NCBI RefSeq assembly: GCF_004764705.1
Contig: NZ_SHLX01000035.1
Coordinates: 1-64,000 of the forward strand
Source: Paenibacillus cymbidii
Lineage (GTDB): Bacteria > Bacillota > Bacilli > Paenibacillales > NBRC-103111
Length of the DNA stretch: 64,000 bases
Direction: 5' to 3'
Under the pieces are notes generated by a model. It worked only from the letters and a program-made list of their open reading frames with translations. It was not told where the DNA came from and ran no database searches. A program made the translations under genes and the position numbers. Of this stretch, positions 34,512-43,177 are shown in pieces. How positions within the stretch are numbered: the stretch's first letter is position 1; each line of letters opens with the position of its first letter.

Positions 34512-35693
34512 CTATTGCCGCAGCAGGCCTTCCGCTGTGCCGATCCGCGTAAGGCTTGCCAGCGCCGAGTCGAGCTGCTCCCGGCTGTGCGCCGCGGTAA
34601 CGATCAGCCGCACCCGGCCTTTATCCCACGCCACCATCGGGAACACGATGCTCTGCGCGAACAAGCCTTCCTCCGCCAACCGGTCGGAGAATCGCGCCGT
34701 TGTCGCCGGATCGCCAACGACGATCGGGATGATCGGCGTTTCGCTGGCGCCGGTGTCGAAGCCGAGCGCCTGCAAGCTGCGACGCATGTAGTCGGCGTTG
34801 TCCCACAGCCGCCGCACGAGCTGCGGATTGGCCGCCAGCACCTTCACCGCCGCCAGGCAGGAAGCCGCCGTGGCCGGCGTCTGCGCCGTGCTGAACAGAA
34901 ACGGCCGCGCCTTGTGCAGCAAATAATCGATCAGCGTGCGCGAGCCGGCAACATAGCCGCCCGTCACGCCGAGCGCCTTGGACAACGTGCCGATCTGCAC
35001 GTGCACGCGGCCGTACAAGCCGAAGTGCTCGACGGAGCCTTTGCCGCTGGCGCCGAGCACGCCGCTCGCATGCGCGTCGTCGACGTAAACGAGCGCGTCG
35101 TAGCGCTCGGCCAACTCCACGATATCGGGCAGCGGCGCGATGTCGCCATCCATGCTGAACACGCCGTCGGTGACTATCACCCGCTGGCGGAACGTCGCGC
35201 TTTCCTGCAGCAGGCGTTCCAACTGCTCCATGTTTTTGTGCGCATATACTTTGCGCGCAGCCTTCGTCAGCCGGATGCCGTCGATGATGCTGGCATGGTT
35301 CAACTCATCGCTGATGACGACGTCGTCCGCACCCAGAATCGAGGACAACGCGGCCAGATTGGCCGTGTAGCCCGACTGGAACACGAGAGCGGCTTCCGTG
35401 CCTTTGAACCGGGCCAGTTCGGCTTCGAGCGCCGCATGAATGTCGAGCGTGCCGACGATCGATCGGACCGAACCGCTGCCCGCGCCATACGTCTCGACCG
35501 CTCGAATGGCCGCCGCCTTCACTTCTTCGTGTCCCGTCAGTCCCAAGTAGTTGTTGGACGACAGCTGCAAATACGTTTTGCCGCCGGACAACATCGACGT
35601 CCCTTGCGGCGTCTCCCAGACGCGCAGCGGCCGGTATCGCCCCTCCGCGCGCAATTGCTCTAATTCTCCCTCTATAATATTCCAATTGGCCAT
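34512..35693 (-). CDS. kbl: glycine C-acetyltransferase (2-amino-3-ketobutyrate CoA ligase)
   Basis: The 393-residue alpha-oxoamine synthase converts 2-amino-3-oxobutyrate and CoA to glycine and acetyl-CoA. The PLP lysine is K239 in IGTLSKALGVTGGYVAG; NNYLGLTGH, YGAGSGSVRSI and VYVDDAHASG are family hallmarks. The ATG at 35693 follows AAAGGAG. It lies 36 bases after the threonine dehydrogenase stop, forming the two-step threonine degradation operon. KBL and AONS enzymes are close relatives, but the tdh neighbour settles the call. Confidence 0.93.
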   Translation of the reverse strand: MANWNIIEGELEQLRAEGRYRPLRVWETPQGTSMLSGGKTYLQLSSNNYLGLTGHEEVKAAAIRAVETYGAGSGSVRSIVGTLDIHAALEAELARFKGTEAALVFQSGYTANLAALSSILGADDVVISDELNHASIIDGIRLTKAARKVYAHKNMEQLERLLQESATFRQRVIVTDGVFSMDGDIAPLPDIVELAERYDALVYVDDAHASGVLGASGKGSVEHFGLYGRVHVQIGTLSKALGVTGGYVAGSRTLIDYLLHKARPFLFSTAQTPATAASCLAAVKVLAANPQLVRRLWDNADYMRRSLQALGFDTGASETPIIPIVVGDPATTARFSDRLAEEGLFAQSIVFPMVAWDKGRVRLIVTAAHSREQLDSALASLTRIGTAEGLLRQ

Positions 35694-35729
35694 CGTTCCG
35701 GCTCCTTTCCGATTATCGAACGATCTCAA

Positions 35730-36773
35730 TCAATGGATAAATACCACTTTGGCGCATTCGCCGGAACGAACGAGCGCGAACGCTTCCTCGTAACGGTCGA
35801 GCGGGAACCGGTGCGTCACGAGCGGCCGCAAGTCGACGCGTCCGTTGTCCAGCAGCCCTTTCATCTGGTACCACGTGTCGAACATGCGCCGCCCCGTGAT
35901 TCCGTCGATCCGCAGCCCTTTGAAAATGACGTGCCGCGCCAAATCGAGCGGCACCGGCTTCGTCGGGATGCCGAGCAGCGACACGCGCGCTCCTTGCGCG
36001 GCCGCTTCGAACGCGTCGCGGATGCCGCCGGGATGGCCGGACATCTCCAGCACCACTTCCGCTCCGATTCCGTCGGTAAGCTCGCGAATGCGCGCCGCAA
36101 CGTCGCCCGGCTGCGAGCTGTCCAGCACGTGATCGGCCCCCATCGCCGCGGCGAGCTTGAGCTTGTAGGGATTGACGTCGACCGCTAGGATCGTCCCGGC
36201 GCCGCACGCCTTGGCCGCGGCGATCGCCATCAGGCCGATTGCGCCGGCGCCGACGACCGCCATCGACTTGCCGGCGATATCGCCGGCGAGCACCGTCTGT
36301 ACCGCGTTGCCGAACGGGTCCTGCAAGCAAGCTACTTCGAACGGCATGTCGGCGGCGTTGGCGATCACGTTCTCCCGGCGCAGGATCGCATATTCGGCGA
36401 AACAGCCTGGCGCCGTAATGCCGAAGCTGCGCGTATTCGGACAAACGTGCGCCAGACCGGTTCGGCACGCTTTGCACGTCCCGCAGGCGATATGCCCTTC
36501 GCCGGATACGTGGTCGCCCGGTTTGACGCCGGTGACGCGTTCTCCGACCTCGACGACGACACCGGCGAACTCGTGGCCGAACACGTTCGGCGTCGCAACC
36601 GTCTGCTCGGCCCAGGAATCCCACTCGTAAATATGCCGGTCCGTGCCGCAGATCGAGCTGGCCTTCACCTTGACCAGCACCTCGTCCGCTCCGCAGGTTG
36701 GAACCGGAATGCGCTTCAGCGTCGCGCCCGCTTCCCGTTTCTCTTTGACAAGCGCTATCATCGTTTCCGCCAT
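35730..36773 (-). CDS. tdh: L-threonine 3-dehydrogenase
   Basis: The 347-residue zinc alcohol dehydrogenase-like enzyme oxidises threonine to 2-amino-3-oxobutyrate. Catalytic zinc ligands C42, H67 and E68 and the structural zinc cysteines C97, C100, C103 and C111 are present, with the NAD motif VVGAGAIGLMAI. ICGTDRHIYEWDSWA is typical of Tdh. The ATG at 36773 has GAGGTGG upstream. It forms an operon with kbl and is divergent from an XRE-cupin regulator. Confidence 0.95.
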   Translation of the reverse strand: MAETMIALVKEKREAGATLKRIPVPTCGADEVLVKVKASSICGTDRHIYEWDSWAEQTVATPNVFGHEFAGVVVEVGERVTGVKPGDHVSGEGHIACGTCKACRTGLAHVCPNTRSFGITAPGCFAEYAILRRENVIANAADMPFEVACLQDPFGNAVQTVLAGDIAGKSMAVVGAGAIGLMAIAAAKACGAGTILAVDVNPYKLKLAAAMGADHVLDSSQPGDVAARIRELTDGIGAEVVLEMSGHPGGIRDAFEAAAQGARVSLLGIPTKPVPLDLARHVIFKGLRIDGITGRRMFDTWYQMKGLLDNGRVDLRPLVTHRFPLDRYEEAFALVRSGECAKVVFIH

Positions 36774-36796
36774 GTTGACCACCTCGAATGATTGAG

Positions 36797-36830
36797 TTTG
36801 TACTTTATATTATACATTTGTACTCTATAT
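36797..36830. promoter_or_regulatory. 20-bp direct repeat in the tdh/regulator divergent region
   Basis: TTTGTACTTTATAT (36797-36810) and TTTGTACTCTATAT (36817-36830) match at 13 of 14 positions with a 20-bp period, separated by TATACA. They overlap A/T-rich promoter-like sequence and are candidate sites for the adjacent XRE protein. Confidence 0.6.
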
Positions 36831-36908
36831 CGCACAACACCTATTTCGACAATGAGCGCCCTATCGGCTACAATGGACAGTAGCGATTCGACCGGGAGGC
36901 GGCAGACG

Positions 36909-37460
36909 ATGGAACACATTCATATCAAACTGGGGCGGAATTTAAAATCGATCCGTCAAACGAGAGGATACAGTCTGGACAAGGTCGCCGAACTGACCGG
37001 CGTCAGCAAAGGCATGCTTGGCCAGATCGAACGCGGCGAAACGAGTCCGACCATATCGACGATTTGGAAAATCGCGAACGGGCTGCGGCTGAGCTTCACT
37101 TCGCTGATCGAGGAGCCGCCTGCGGAGGTGGCGATCATTGCGAAGGACGAATTGGAGCCGCTGCTGGAGGCGGACGGCAAGTTCCGTTCGTTCCCGCTGT
37201 TTCCGTTCGACCCGGCCAAACGATTCGAAGTGTACGACGTGGAACTGGAGCCCGGCTGCGCCCATGCTTCCGAAGCTCACAACGCCGGCGTCGAGGAGTT
37301 CGTGCTGGTGTCCGCCGGCTCGCTGACCGTCGACATCGGGCCCGATTCTTACGACGTCGGCGAAGGCAACGCCATCCGGTTTGCCGCGGACCAGCCCCAT
37401 GTGTACCGGAATACCGGCGACACGCTCGTTCGCATCTACACGATCATTCACTACTCGTAA
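36909..37460 (+). CDS. XRE-family regulator with cupin domain
   Basis: The 183-residue protein has an N-terminal helix-turn-helix (IRQTRGYSLDKVAELTGVSKGMLGQIERG) and a C-terminal cupin barrel (EEFVLVSAGSLTVDI, ADQPHVYRNTG). Such SUR/PuuR-like proteins regulate amino acid or amine catabolism, with a small ligand in the cupin. The ATG at 36909 has GGGAGG upstream. It is divergent from tdh-kbl with a repeated operator-like element between, so it probably controls threonine degradation. Confidence 0.9.
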   Translation: MEHIHIKLGRNLKSIRQTRGYSLDKVAELTGVSKGMLGQIERGETSPTISTIWKIANGLRLSFTSLIEEPPAEVAIIAKDELEPLLEADGKFRSFPLFPFDPAKRFEVYDVELEPGCAHASEAHNAGVEEFVLVSAGSLTVDIGPDSYDVGEGNAIRFAADQPHVYRNTGDTLVRIYTIIHYS

Positions 37461-37648
37461 GCGGGGCGAACGGCGGAGACGATCGTGGAGTGCGGGACTG
37501 CTTTGAAGCAGAAACTTACTGCCTCGGCACGGGCTGATCGAAGCTTACATGTATGAACTTGCACATCTTCTCAACACGAACTTGCCTTTAGCGCATTTCA
37601 TGCGCTTCAGCCAAGCACTTCGCGGGCTCCGCGGCATCATAAGCATAC

Positions 37649-37689
37649 AAAAAAACCGCACGAAGGCACCCGTCCTCCATGCGGTTTTT
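37649..37689 (-). terminator. terminator of the aldose epimerase gene
   Basis: On the minus strand AACCGCATGGAGGACG and GCCTTCGTGCGGTT close a hairpin followed by TTTTTTT. Confidence 0.85.
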
Positions 37690-37704
37690 CCATGCAAGCA
37701 ACAG

Positions 37705-38688
37705 CTATACCTTCTCCATCCACACTTCCGTTTGCAGCTCCAGCGTTTCCCCCGGCGCGATGCCGCGAGCGCCCGTCTGCTCCGCCGGATACGGCAAATT
37801 GAACGCATCCGTCACATACGTATACGGCTCGAGCGAAAACGCCGACGACCACGGCGGCTTGAACAGCAGCAAATACGGGAACTGCCGGTCCACGCGGTAA
37901 CAAATGCGGTAGCCGGCAGCTTTCACTTCGATCGCGCTAACGCGATCGTCCGCTTGCAGCGTCAGCATGTTGCAGCCGGCCGGCGGGTACGCGCCGATGT
38001 CGATGCCGTCGCGGGCAATGGCGGCACTGAACGCCGTCGGCTGCGGCAATCCGCTGACGAACGCCTGGTTCGTCACCGGCCATTCGTCGACTGCCGGCAC
38101 ATGCAGCGAACAACCGTCGCCATTCGCCGGCACCGCAAAATACGGATGCAAACCGAATGCAAACGGCGCCTGCCGTTCGCCCGCATTGTACACCTCGATC
38201 GACAGGCGCAAGATCCCATCCTTGAGCGAATGCATCGCCGTAAACCGCAGCGGATGTGGGAACGTGGCCAGCAAATCCGGGTGGTCGGCATAATCGAACC
38301 GGCAACGCACATAAGCGCCGCTTTCCTCCGTTGCGCCGTATTCGACGACGTTCCATGCACGTCGTCCCAACTCGCCGTGCAAATGATTGTCCGGCGGTTC
38401 ATTGGGCGGCAGCTCGTAGCTCCGGCCGTCAAAAACGAACTTGCCCCCGCGAATGCGATTGGGCGGGAACAGGATCGGCGTGCCGTACATCGTTTTGTCG
38501 GCGTAGCCTTCAACGAACGCCTGCCGATCCTGCGGAAGCTCAATGATCGTGCTTCCGCCGCTTTCGAACGCGATCGCGTTGCTGCCGAACTCCGGCAGCA
38601 CAACCGCGCGAGCATGATGCTGCGCATCGAACAACTCATACGCGTTCGGAAACGAATCCGAACTTTCCCGTACCGTATACCGGGTCAT
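37705..38688 (-). CDS. aldose 1-epimerase family protein
   Basis: The 327-residue beta-sandwich protein belongs to the aldose epimerase (GalM-like) superfamily, which interconverts alpha and beta anomers. Recognisable are NRIRGGKFVFDGRSYELP, the histidine of DNHLHGELGRRAW, FGLHPYFAVP and the acidic C-terminal FSLEPYTYVTDAFNLP. The ATG at 38688 has GGAAAGGATGG upstream; an ATG eight codons earlier overlaps the LacI stop. It follows the LacI-type gene directly and ends at a terminator, so both are one operon. Confidence 0.87.
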   Translation of the reverse strand: MTRYTVRESSDSFPNAYELFDAQHHARAVVLPEFGSNAIAFESGGSTIIELPQDRQAFVEGYADKTMYGTPILFPPNRIRGGKFVFDGRSYELPPNEPPDNHLHGELGRRAWNVVEYGATEESGAYVRCRFDYADHPDLLATFPHPLRFTAMHSLKDGILRLSIEVYNAGERQAPFAFGLHPYFAVPANGDGCSLHVPAVDEWPVTNQAFVSGLPQPTAFSAAIARDGIDIGAYPPAGCNMLTLQADDRVSAIEVKAAGYRICYRVDRQFPYLLLFKPPWSSAFSLEPYTYVTDAFNLPYPAEQTGARGIAPGETLELQTEVWMEKV

Positions 38689-38711
38689 GGGCGACCATCC
38701 TTTCCATGCCA

Positions 38712-39731
38712 TTACAGGCTTTCTGGTATGACGATGCTCGTTTCGGTGAAGATCGTTTCGCTCTCCGGCTTCTTCCCGGCAAACACCAGGTCGTGCAGGA
38801 GGCGAAACGAACGGTAGCCTTGCTGGACCGGATTTTGCACGATGGTGCAGTCGATCCTCCCCTGCCGCATGGCCGCTTCCGTGTCCGGCATCAAGTCGTT
38901 GCAAATGATGCGTACCTTGCCTTCGATGCCCGCCTCCCGAACCGCGTCCAGGCAGGCGCCGACATGGCCGGTCGCCATATAGATGCCGGCGATGTCCGGA
39001 TACGCGGCCAGCGCTTCCGTCAGGCGCCGGTACGTATCCTCATACAGGTCGAAGCCTTCCATCACCCGGACAATGGCGATGCCGCTGCCGGCGAGCGCCG
39101 CCTTGAACCCGTCCACCCGGCTGCGATGCGCGTGAAACTTCATGCTGCCGGTGACGACAAGCACCCGCGCCTTCTCTTGCAGCATGCGGCTCATCAGCCC
39201 GGCGGCGATGCGCCCGCTCTTCGGCAAATCCTGGCCGACGAAGCACGTGCGTTTCGATTGCTCGACGTCGGTGTTGAACGTAATGACCGGCACGCCCCTT
39301 TCGACGGCATCGTCGATGCTGAGCCGAATCGATTCGTCATCCATCGCCGCGAACAGGATGCCGCTCGCCCCTTCCGCAATCAGCCGGCGAATGGCGTCGA
39401 CGCCATCCTCCGGCAGCCGGTTGTTGACGTGGCGGTATTCCAGCTGGATGCCGTAGCCTTTCAGCTCGGCGGCAGCCGATTCGATCCCCTTGCGAATGTC
39501 GTCGAAAAAATCGATCTCCTTCGGCGGCATCACTACGCCGAACATGGCCGGCTTCTTGCTGAACGCAAGCGCCTTGCCGGCCACGTTCGGCACATATTGC
39601 ATTTCTTCCGCGATCCTCATAATTTTTTCGCGGATTTCCGGTTTGACGCCCGGCCGGCCGTTCAGCACGCGGTCTACCGTACCGCGCGAGACGCCGGCTT
39701 GGGCGGCGATTTGCCTGATCGTTACATTCAT
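38712..39731 (-). CDS. LacI-family transcriptional regulator
   Basis: The 339-residue protein has the LacI headpiece (NVTIRQIAAQAGVSRGTVDRVLNGRPGV) and a periplasmic-binding-like sugar domain with GVVMPPKEIDFFDDIRKGIE and AMRQGRIDCTIVQNPVQQGY. The TVDRVLNG recognition helix resembles the RbsR/IolR-like subgroup with ABC-type ligand domain. The ATG at 39731 is preferred to the upstream frame because the headpiece begins there. It is co-transcribed with the aldose epimerase, so its effector is probably a hexose or pentose. Confidence 0.92.
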   Translation of the reverse strand: MNVTIRQIAAQAGVSRGTVDRVLNGRPGVKPEIREKIMRIAEEMQYVPNVAGKALAFSKKPAMFGVVMPPKEIDFFDDIRKGIESAAAELKGYGIQLEYRHVNNRLPEDGVDAIRRLIAEGASGILFAAMDDESIRLSIDDAVERGVPVITFNTDVEQSKRTCFVGQDLPKSGRIAAGLMSRMLQEKARVLVVTGSMKFHAHRSRVDGFKAALAGSGIAIVRVMEGFDLYEDTYRRLTEALAAYPDIAGIYMATGHVGACLDAVREAGIEGKVRIICNDLMPDTEAAMRQGRIDCTIVQNPVQQGYRSFRLLHDLVFAGKKPESETIFTETSIVIPESL

Positions 39732-39820
39732 ATCGCGACTCCAATCCGATCCATTCCATGACACTGACTACCATCCATTATGCGCGATCGGCTGGAGCGT
39801 GACAAGCGACATGCGGACTC

Positions 39821-41059
39821 CTAGTCGCGCAGCAGTTGCTTGAGCTTGACGGCGGGATCGGCCAGCGCTTCAGGCAGCGGACGCGCCTGTCTGGCGATCA
39901 GCATTTCGGTCAGGCGAATGTCTTTCGCCACGCCGCCTTCCGGGCCGATGCCGCTGGCGGCAAGCAGCCGCCCATCGTCCGCCAGGTGGAAATACAGCGT
40001 GCCGCTTTCGTCAAGCTCGCGCACCACCGTCGACGCGGCGCCGTCCAGCAGGCCGGCTACCTGCAGCGTCAGCTCGTACTGGTCGGACCAAAACCACGGC
40101 ACCGCCGCATACGGTTCGTCCGCGCCCAGCATAGCCGCCGCCGCGTGCATGCCTTGATCCTGCGCATTGCGCCACGCTTCGAGCCGGATGTGCCGGCCGC
40201 CGTACAACGGATGCGGGAACGAGCAGCAATCGCCTGCCGCATAAATCGCCGGATCGCTTGTTTGCAGCCGCTCGTTGACGACGATCCCGTTCGCCACGGT
40301 CAAACCGCAGCCGGCGGCAAGCGCCGTTTCCGGCACGGCGCCGATGCCGGCGATGACGGCATCGCAGCGCGTTTCACTGCCGTCCGCCAGCCGGATGACG
40401 AGATCGTCACCCTCGCGGTCGATGCTTTCCAGCATCGTACCGATGCGAAACATGACGCCCGCCTCGCGATGCCGCGCCTCGATGCGCCGGGCGATCGCTT
40501 CCGGCACGCCACGCGTCAATATGCGCGGCGCCACTTCGATCAGCGTGACCGCGCACCCGAGCGCAAGCGCGCTGGCCGCCGCTTCCAATCCGATAAAGCC
40601 GCCGCCGATGATCGCCGCCCGGGTTTCCGGACGAAGGCGCTCCCGCAGCCGCATCATATCTTCGAAGCGACGCAAATACAGGATCTCGCCCGCGCCGCTT
40701 CCTTGCGCCGCCAGCTGCCGCGGCGCCGCGCCGGTCGCCAGCAGCAGCCGCTCGTACGGCACGCGCCGGCCGCTCGCGAGTTCGACTTCACGGCTGTCCC
40801 GGTCGATCCGCACCGCCGCGTCGCCGCGCGCGAACCGTACGTCGAGCCGCTCCAGATCGCTTTGTCCGAGGACGGTCACCGGCGCCGGCGCATCCTCGCC
40901 GGTCAATTGCCGCTTCGACAGCGGCGGCCGCTCGTACGGGCAATGCCCTTCGTTTCCGATCAGCGTAATCGCGCCGGTCCAGCCGCGCTCGCGCAATTCG
41001 GCGACTGCGCGCGCCCCGGCTTCGCCGGCTCCGATCACGACCATACCCGCTTCTTTCAT
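39821..41059 (-). CDS. FAD-dependent ferredoxin reductase
   Basis: The 412-residue protein is of the ferredoxin-NAD reductase type that serves Rieske and desaturase systems. Motifs are VVIGAGEAGARAVAEL (FAD), the second GxGxxG in AAIIGGGFIGLEAAASAL (NADH), and the flavin motif YAAGDCCSFPHP. CPYERPPLSKRQLTG is typical of BphA4/CamA relatives. The ATG at 41059 follows GGGAGGCGG. It should reduce the Rieske ferredoxin encoded 134 bases upstream on the same strand. Confidence 0.9.
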   Translation of the reverse strand: MKEAGMVVIGAGEAGARAVAELRERGWTGAITLIGNEGHCPYERPPLSKRQLTGEDAPAPVTVLGQSDLERLDVRFARGDAAVRIDRDSREVELASGRRVPYERLLLATGAAPRQLAAQGSGAGEILYLRRFEDMMRLRERLRPETRAAIIGGGFIGLEAAASALALGCAVTLIEVAPRILTRGVPEAIARRIEARHREAGVMFRIGTMLESIDREGDDLVIRLADGSETRCDAVIAGIGAVPETALAAGCGLTVANGIVVNERLQTSDPAIYAAGDCCSFPHPLYGGRHIRLEAWRNAQDQGMHAAAAMLGADEPYAAVPWFWSDQYELTLQVAGLLDGAASTVVRELDESGTLYFHLADDGRLLAASGIGPEGGVAKDIRLTEMLIARQARPLPEALADPAVKLKQLLRD

Positions 41060-41193
41060 CTTGCCGCCTCCCGCTGTGAGAAAACCTCTATCGATGCAAC
41101 TCGAAGATGAGCGACCGCATTTAGAGGTTGGTTTTATCGCCAAATAAATTTGACATTTCCGCTACGCCCGGTAACTTATCCATTCTATTGTGG

Positions 41194-41511
41194 TTAAATG
41201 TGAATCCACACTTTGCCGCTCTCGACTTTGACCGGGTACGTCTTCAAATCGACGCAAACAGGCGCGCGTTTCGCCGCGCCGCTCGGAATGTCGAAACGGC
41301 CGTTGTGCTTCGGGCATTCGATGACGTTGCCCATCACAAGCCCGTTCGACAAATGAAACCGCTCATGCGTGCAGTACCCGTCTGAAGCGAAGAAGTCCCC
41401 TTTTTCCGTGCGATAAACGGCAAACGTCCGGTCCTCGTGATCGAACCGGATCACGTCCTCTTCTTCAATATCGTCGACGTCGCAGGCGTGTACCCATTGT
41501 TGCTCGCTCAT
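41194..41511 (-). CDS. Rieske [2Fe-2S] ferredoxin
   Basis: The 105-residue protein carries the Rieske cluster ligands C47-T-H49 and C66-P-K-H69, the pattern of small Rieske ferredoxins of oxygenase systems (BphA3/NirD-like). No membrane segment or signal is present. It begins four bases after the desaturase stop, so the two are translated together. It should pass electrons from the FAD reductase to the di-iron desaturase. Confidence 0.93.
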   Translation of the reverse strand: MSEQQWVHACDVDDIEEEDVIRFDHEDRTFAVYRTEKGDFFASDGYCTHERFHLSNGLVMGNVIECPKHNGRFDIPSGAAKRAPVCVDLKTYPVKVESGKVWIHI

Positions 41512-41515
41512 GATG

Positions 41516-42634
41516 TCAGATCGCTCCTTTTATATGGCTGTCAAAATCCAGTTTGAGATTGTGTTCGATCCCGTCCATATAGGGCCGGGCCGTGGACGGC
41601 AACGGTTTGACGACGACATAGGCGGGATTCGCCTTCTGCTTGCGCAGCGCGGAAACAACCTCGCGAAGCGCGGCCCACAGGCTCGGGCGCGCCGCCGGCG
41701 TATCGCCTTTCATCTCCTGATGCAGCTTCGGCAGCGCATGGTACGGCACCATCGGGAACATATGGTGTTCGACGTGGTAGTTCATGTTCCAGTACAGGAA
41801 GCGGAAAATCGGATTCATGTAGACGGTGCGGGTGTTCAGCCGATGGTCGAGCACATCCTCGTAAAGGCCCAAATGCTGTACCATCCCGAACAGAAGCACC
41901 AGAATATTGCCGTAGAAGGACGGCAGGAAGATGAACATCGCCGGCAGAATGCTGCCGAAATAAATGCAAGCCGCGATGACGGCCAAAATAATCAGCAGGT
42001 ACACGCGCGCCTCGCGAAACACTTTGCGGTGCTCGGACGCCGGGATGTACTCCTTCTCCGCCGTGTCCAGCTTGCCGAACGTGTGCAGGAAAAACCGCTT
42101 CACTTCGATCGGCCCGCCGTACAGATGAAAAATTTGCATCCAGATGATGCGCCAGATCGGCGGCCGTTCGGTCAAAATTTCCGGATCGCGCCCGACGATG
42201 ATCGTATCCGTATGATGGCGGGTGTGGCTCCAACGCCACGGCGTCGCCGACCGCAGCACGAAGAACGAGGCGATCTGGTATACGACTTCGTTCATCCACG
42301 GCGTTTTGAACGCGGTGCCGTGGCCGCATTCGTGCCAGCGGGAATCGCCCGGCGAAGCGTACAGGATGCCGTACACGAGAAATGCCGGCACCGCCCACCA
42401 GGTGCCCCAGGACAAGTAGGCCAAATAGCCGAATCCCGCCAGTGCGGCGAACCAGATAATCGTATCGCGGATCGCCGGGCCGTTGCGTCGTTTCATCAAC
42501 TCCTTCATTTTGGCGCGGGGAATCGGACTCGAATACCAATCCGCCGCGGCCAAACCGCGTTCCTCCGCCCGTTTGTTTTCCGGTCCGGTGAGACTGTAAT
42601 CCCTTTTCGGAACGTTTTGCACGACAATCGCCAT
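41516..42634 (-). CDS. membrane di-iron fatty acid desaturase/hydroxylase
   Basis: The 372-residue integral membrane protein has the three histidine boxes of the fatty acid desaturase/AlkB superfamily: HECGH (101-105), HTRHH (137-141) and HVEHH near residue 300, with hydrophobic pairs between. These enzymes use O2 and a di-iron site to desaturate or hydroxylate an alkyl or terpenoid chain. The ATG at 42634 follows AAAGGAGGG. It heads a three-gene set with Rieske ferredoxin and reductase, a complete electron chain. Whether it desaturates or hydroxylates cannot be told. Confidence 0.88.
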   Translation of the reverse strand: MAIVVQNVPKRDYSLTGPENKRAEERGLAAADWYSSPIPRAKMKELMKRRNGPAIRDTIIWFAALAGFGYLAYLSWGTWWAVPAFLVYGILYASPGDSRWHECGHGTAFKTPWMNEVVYQIASFFVLRSATPWRWSHTRHHTDTIIVGRDPEILTERPPIWRIIWMQIFHLYGGPIEVKRFFLHTFGKLDTAEKEYIPASEHRKVFREARVYLLIILAVIAACIYFGSILPAMFIFLPSFYGNILVLLFGMVQHLGLYEDVLDHRLNTRTVYMNPIFRFLYWNMNYHVEHHMFPMVPYHALPKLHQEMKGDTPAARPSLWAALREVVSALRKQKANPAYVVVKPLPSTARPYMDGIEHNLKLDFDSHIKGAI

Positions 42635-42672
42635 GCCGTTGCCCTCCTTTGCCGAATGCAATTCCCAATTCA

Positions 42673-42686
42673 TGATAGCGCTTACC
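42673..42686. promoter_or_regulatory. cre-like site before the desaturase operon
   Basis: On the minus strand GGTAAGCGCTATCA resembles the CcpA site consensus (TGWAARCGNTTNCA) with one or two differences. It lies 39 bases before the desaturase start and abuts the first palindrome. Confidence 0.4.
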
Positions 42687-42765
42687 GTGCCCGGGCACGA
42701 AAATCGCCAAAAAAATAATCTCTCCCGTTGCACGCGCTTCCGGACAACTTTCGTGCCCGGGCACA
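42686..42765. promoter_or_regulatory. twin GTGCCCGGGCAC palindromes, candidate operators
   Basis: The perfect 12-bp palindrome GTGCCCGGGCAC occurs at 42687-42698 and 42753-42764, each preceded by C, 66 bases apart centre to centre. They flank the likely promoter of the desaturase-ferredoxin-reductase operon. Repeated symmetric GC sites of this kind suit a TetR- or MarR-like repressor, but no such gene is adjacent. Confidence 0.65.
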
Positions 42766-42900
42766 CTTTAATCATAAATCGTCCCGCCGCGCTTTGGCAA
42801 GCACAAAATTGCCTCCCTCCTCAACCGGGCAGAAGAATTGCTCCGCGACTTGAAACGATCGCAGCCACGCCATGCGGCCCAGGCCCTTCCCTGACAAGCT

Positions 42901-43087
42901 TAACGGGAAAACCTACCGTTATTTCGCCGCATTTTGCCGGAAAAAGAGAAATAGCTGGAAAAGCTCCCTCTATTTCAGCGTCAAATCCGCGAAATCGGCA
43001 AAAAGGCGAAAATTAACGCCAGGTTTTCCTGTTATTTTAACGAAACAACCGGTTTGATGCGAAATAGCGCCAGGTTTTCCCGTTATC
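42901..43087. repeat. MITE-like unit with terminal inverted repeats
   Basis: The left end TAACGGGAAAACC...ATTTCG (42901-42926) is inverted at the right end, where CGAAATAGCGCC runs into AGGTTTTCCCGTTA (43060-43085), matching at 23 of 26 positions. A third related segment sits inside at 43014-43036. Both ends border TA, as in Tc1/IS630-type elements. The unit is too short to encode a transposase and contains no gene. Confidence 0.65.
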
Positions 43088-43177
43088 CGCCACCGGCTCG
43101 GCTAAACGCGGCGTTCTCCCTCCTTCAGCTCCTCCATTTGCTTCACTTCCACTCCGCTCCGTTCAAGCGTTTTGCAG

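Noticed and set aside
42633-43016. 127-codon plus-strand open frame in the gene-free region
   Set aside because: Contains the operator palindromes and part of the repeat unit; no ribosome binding site.
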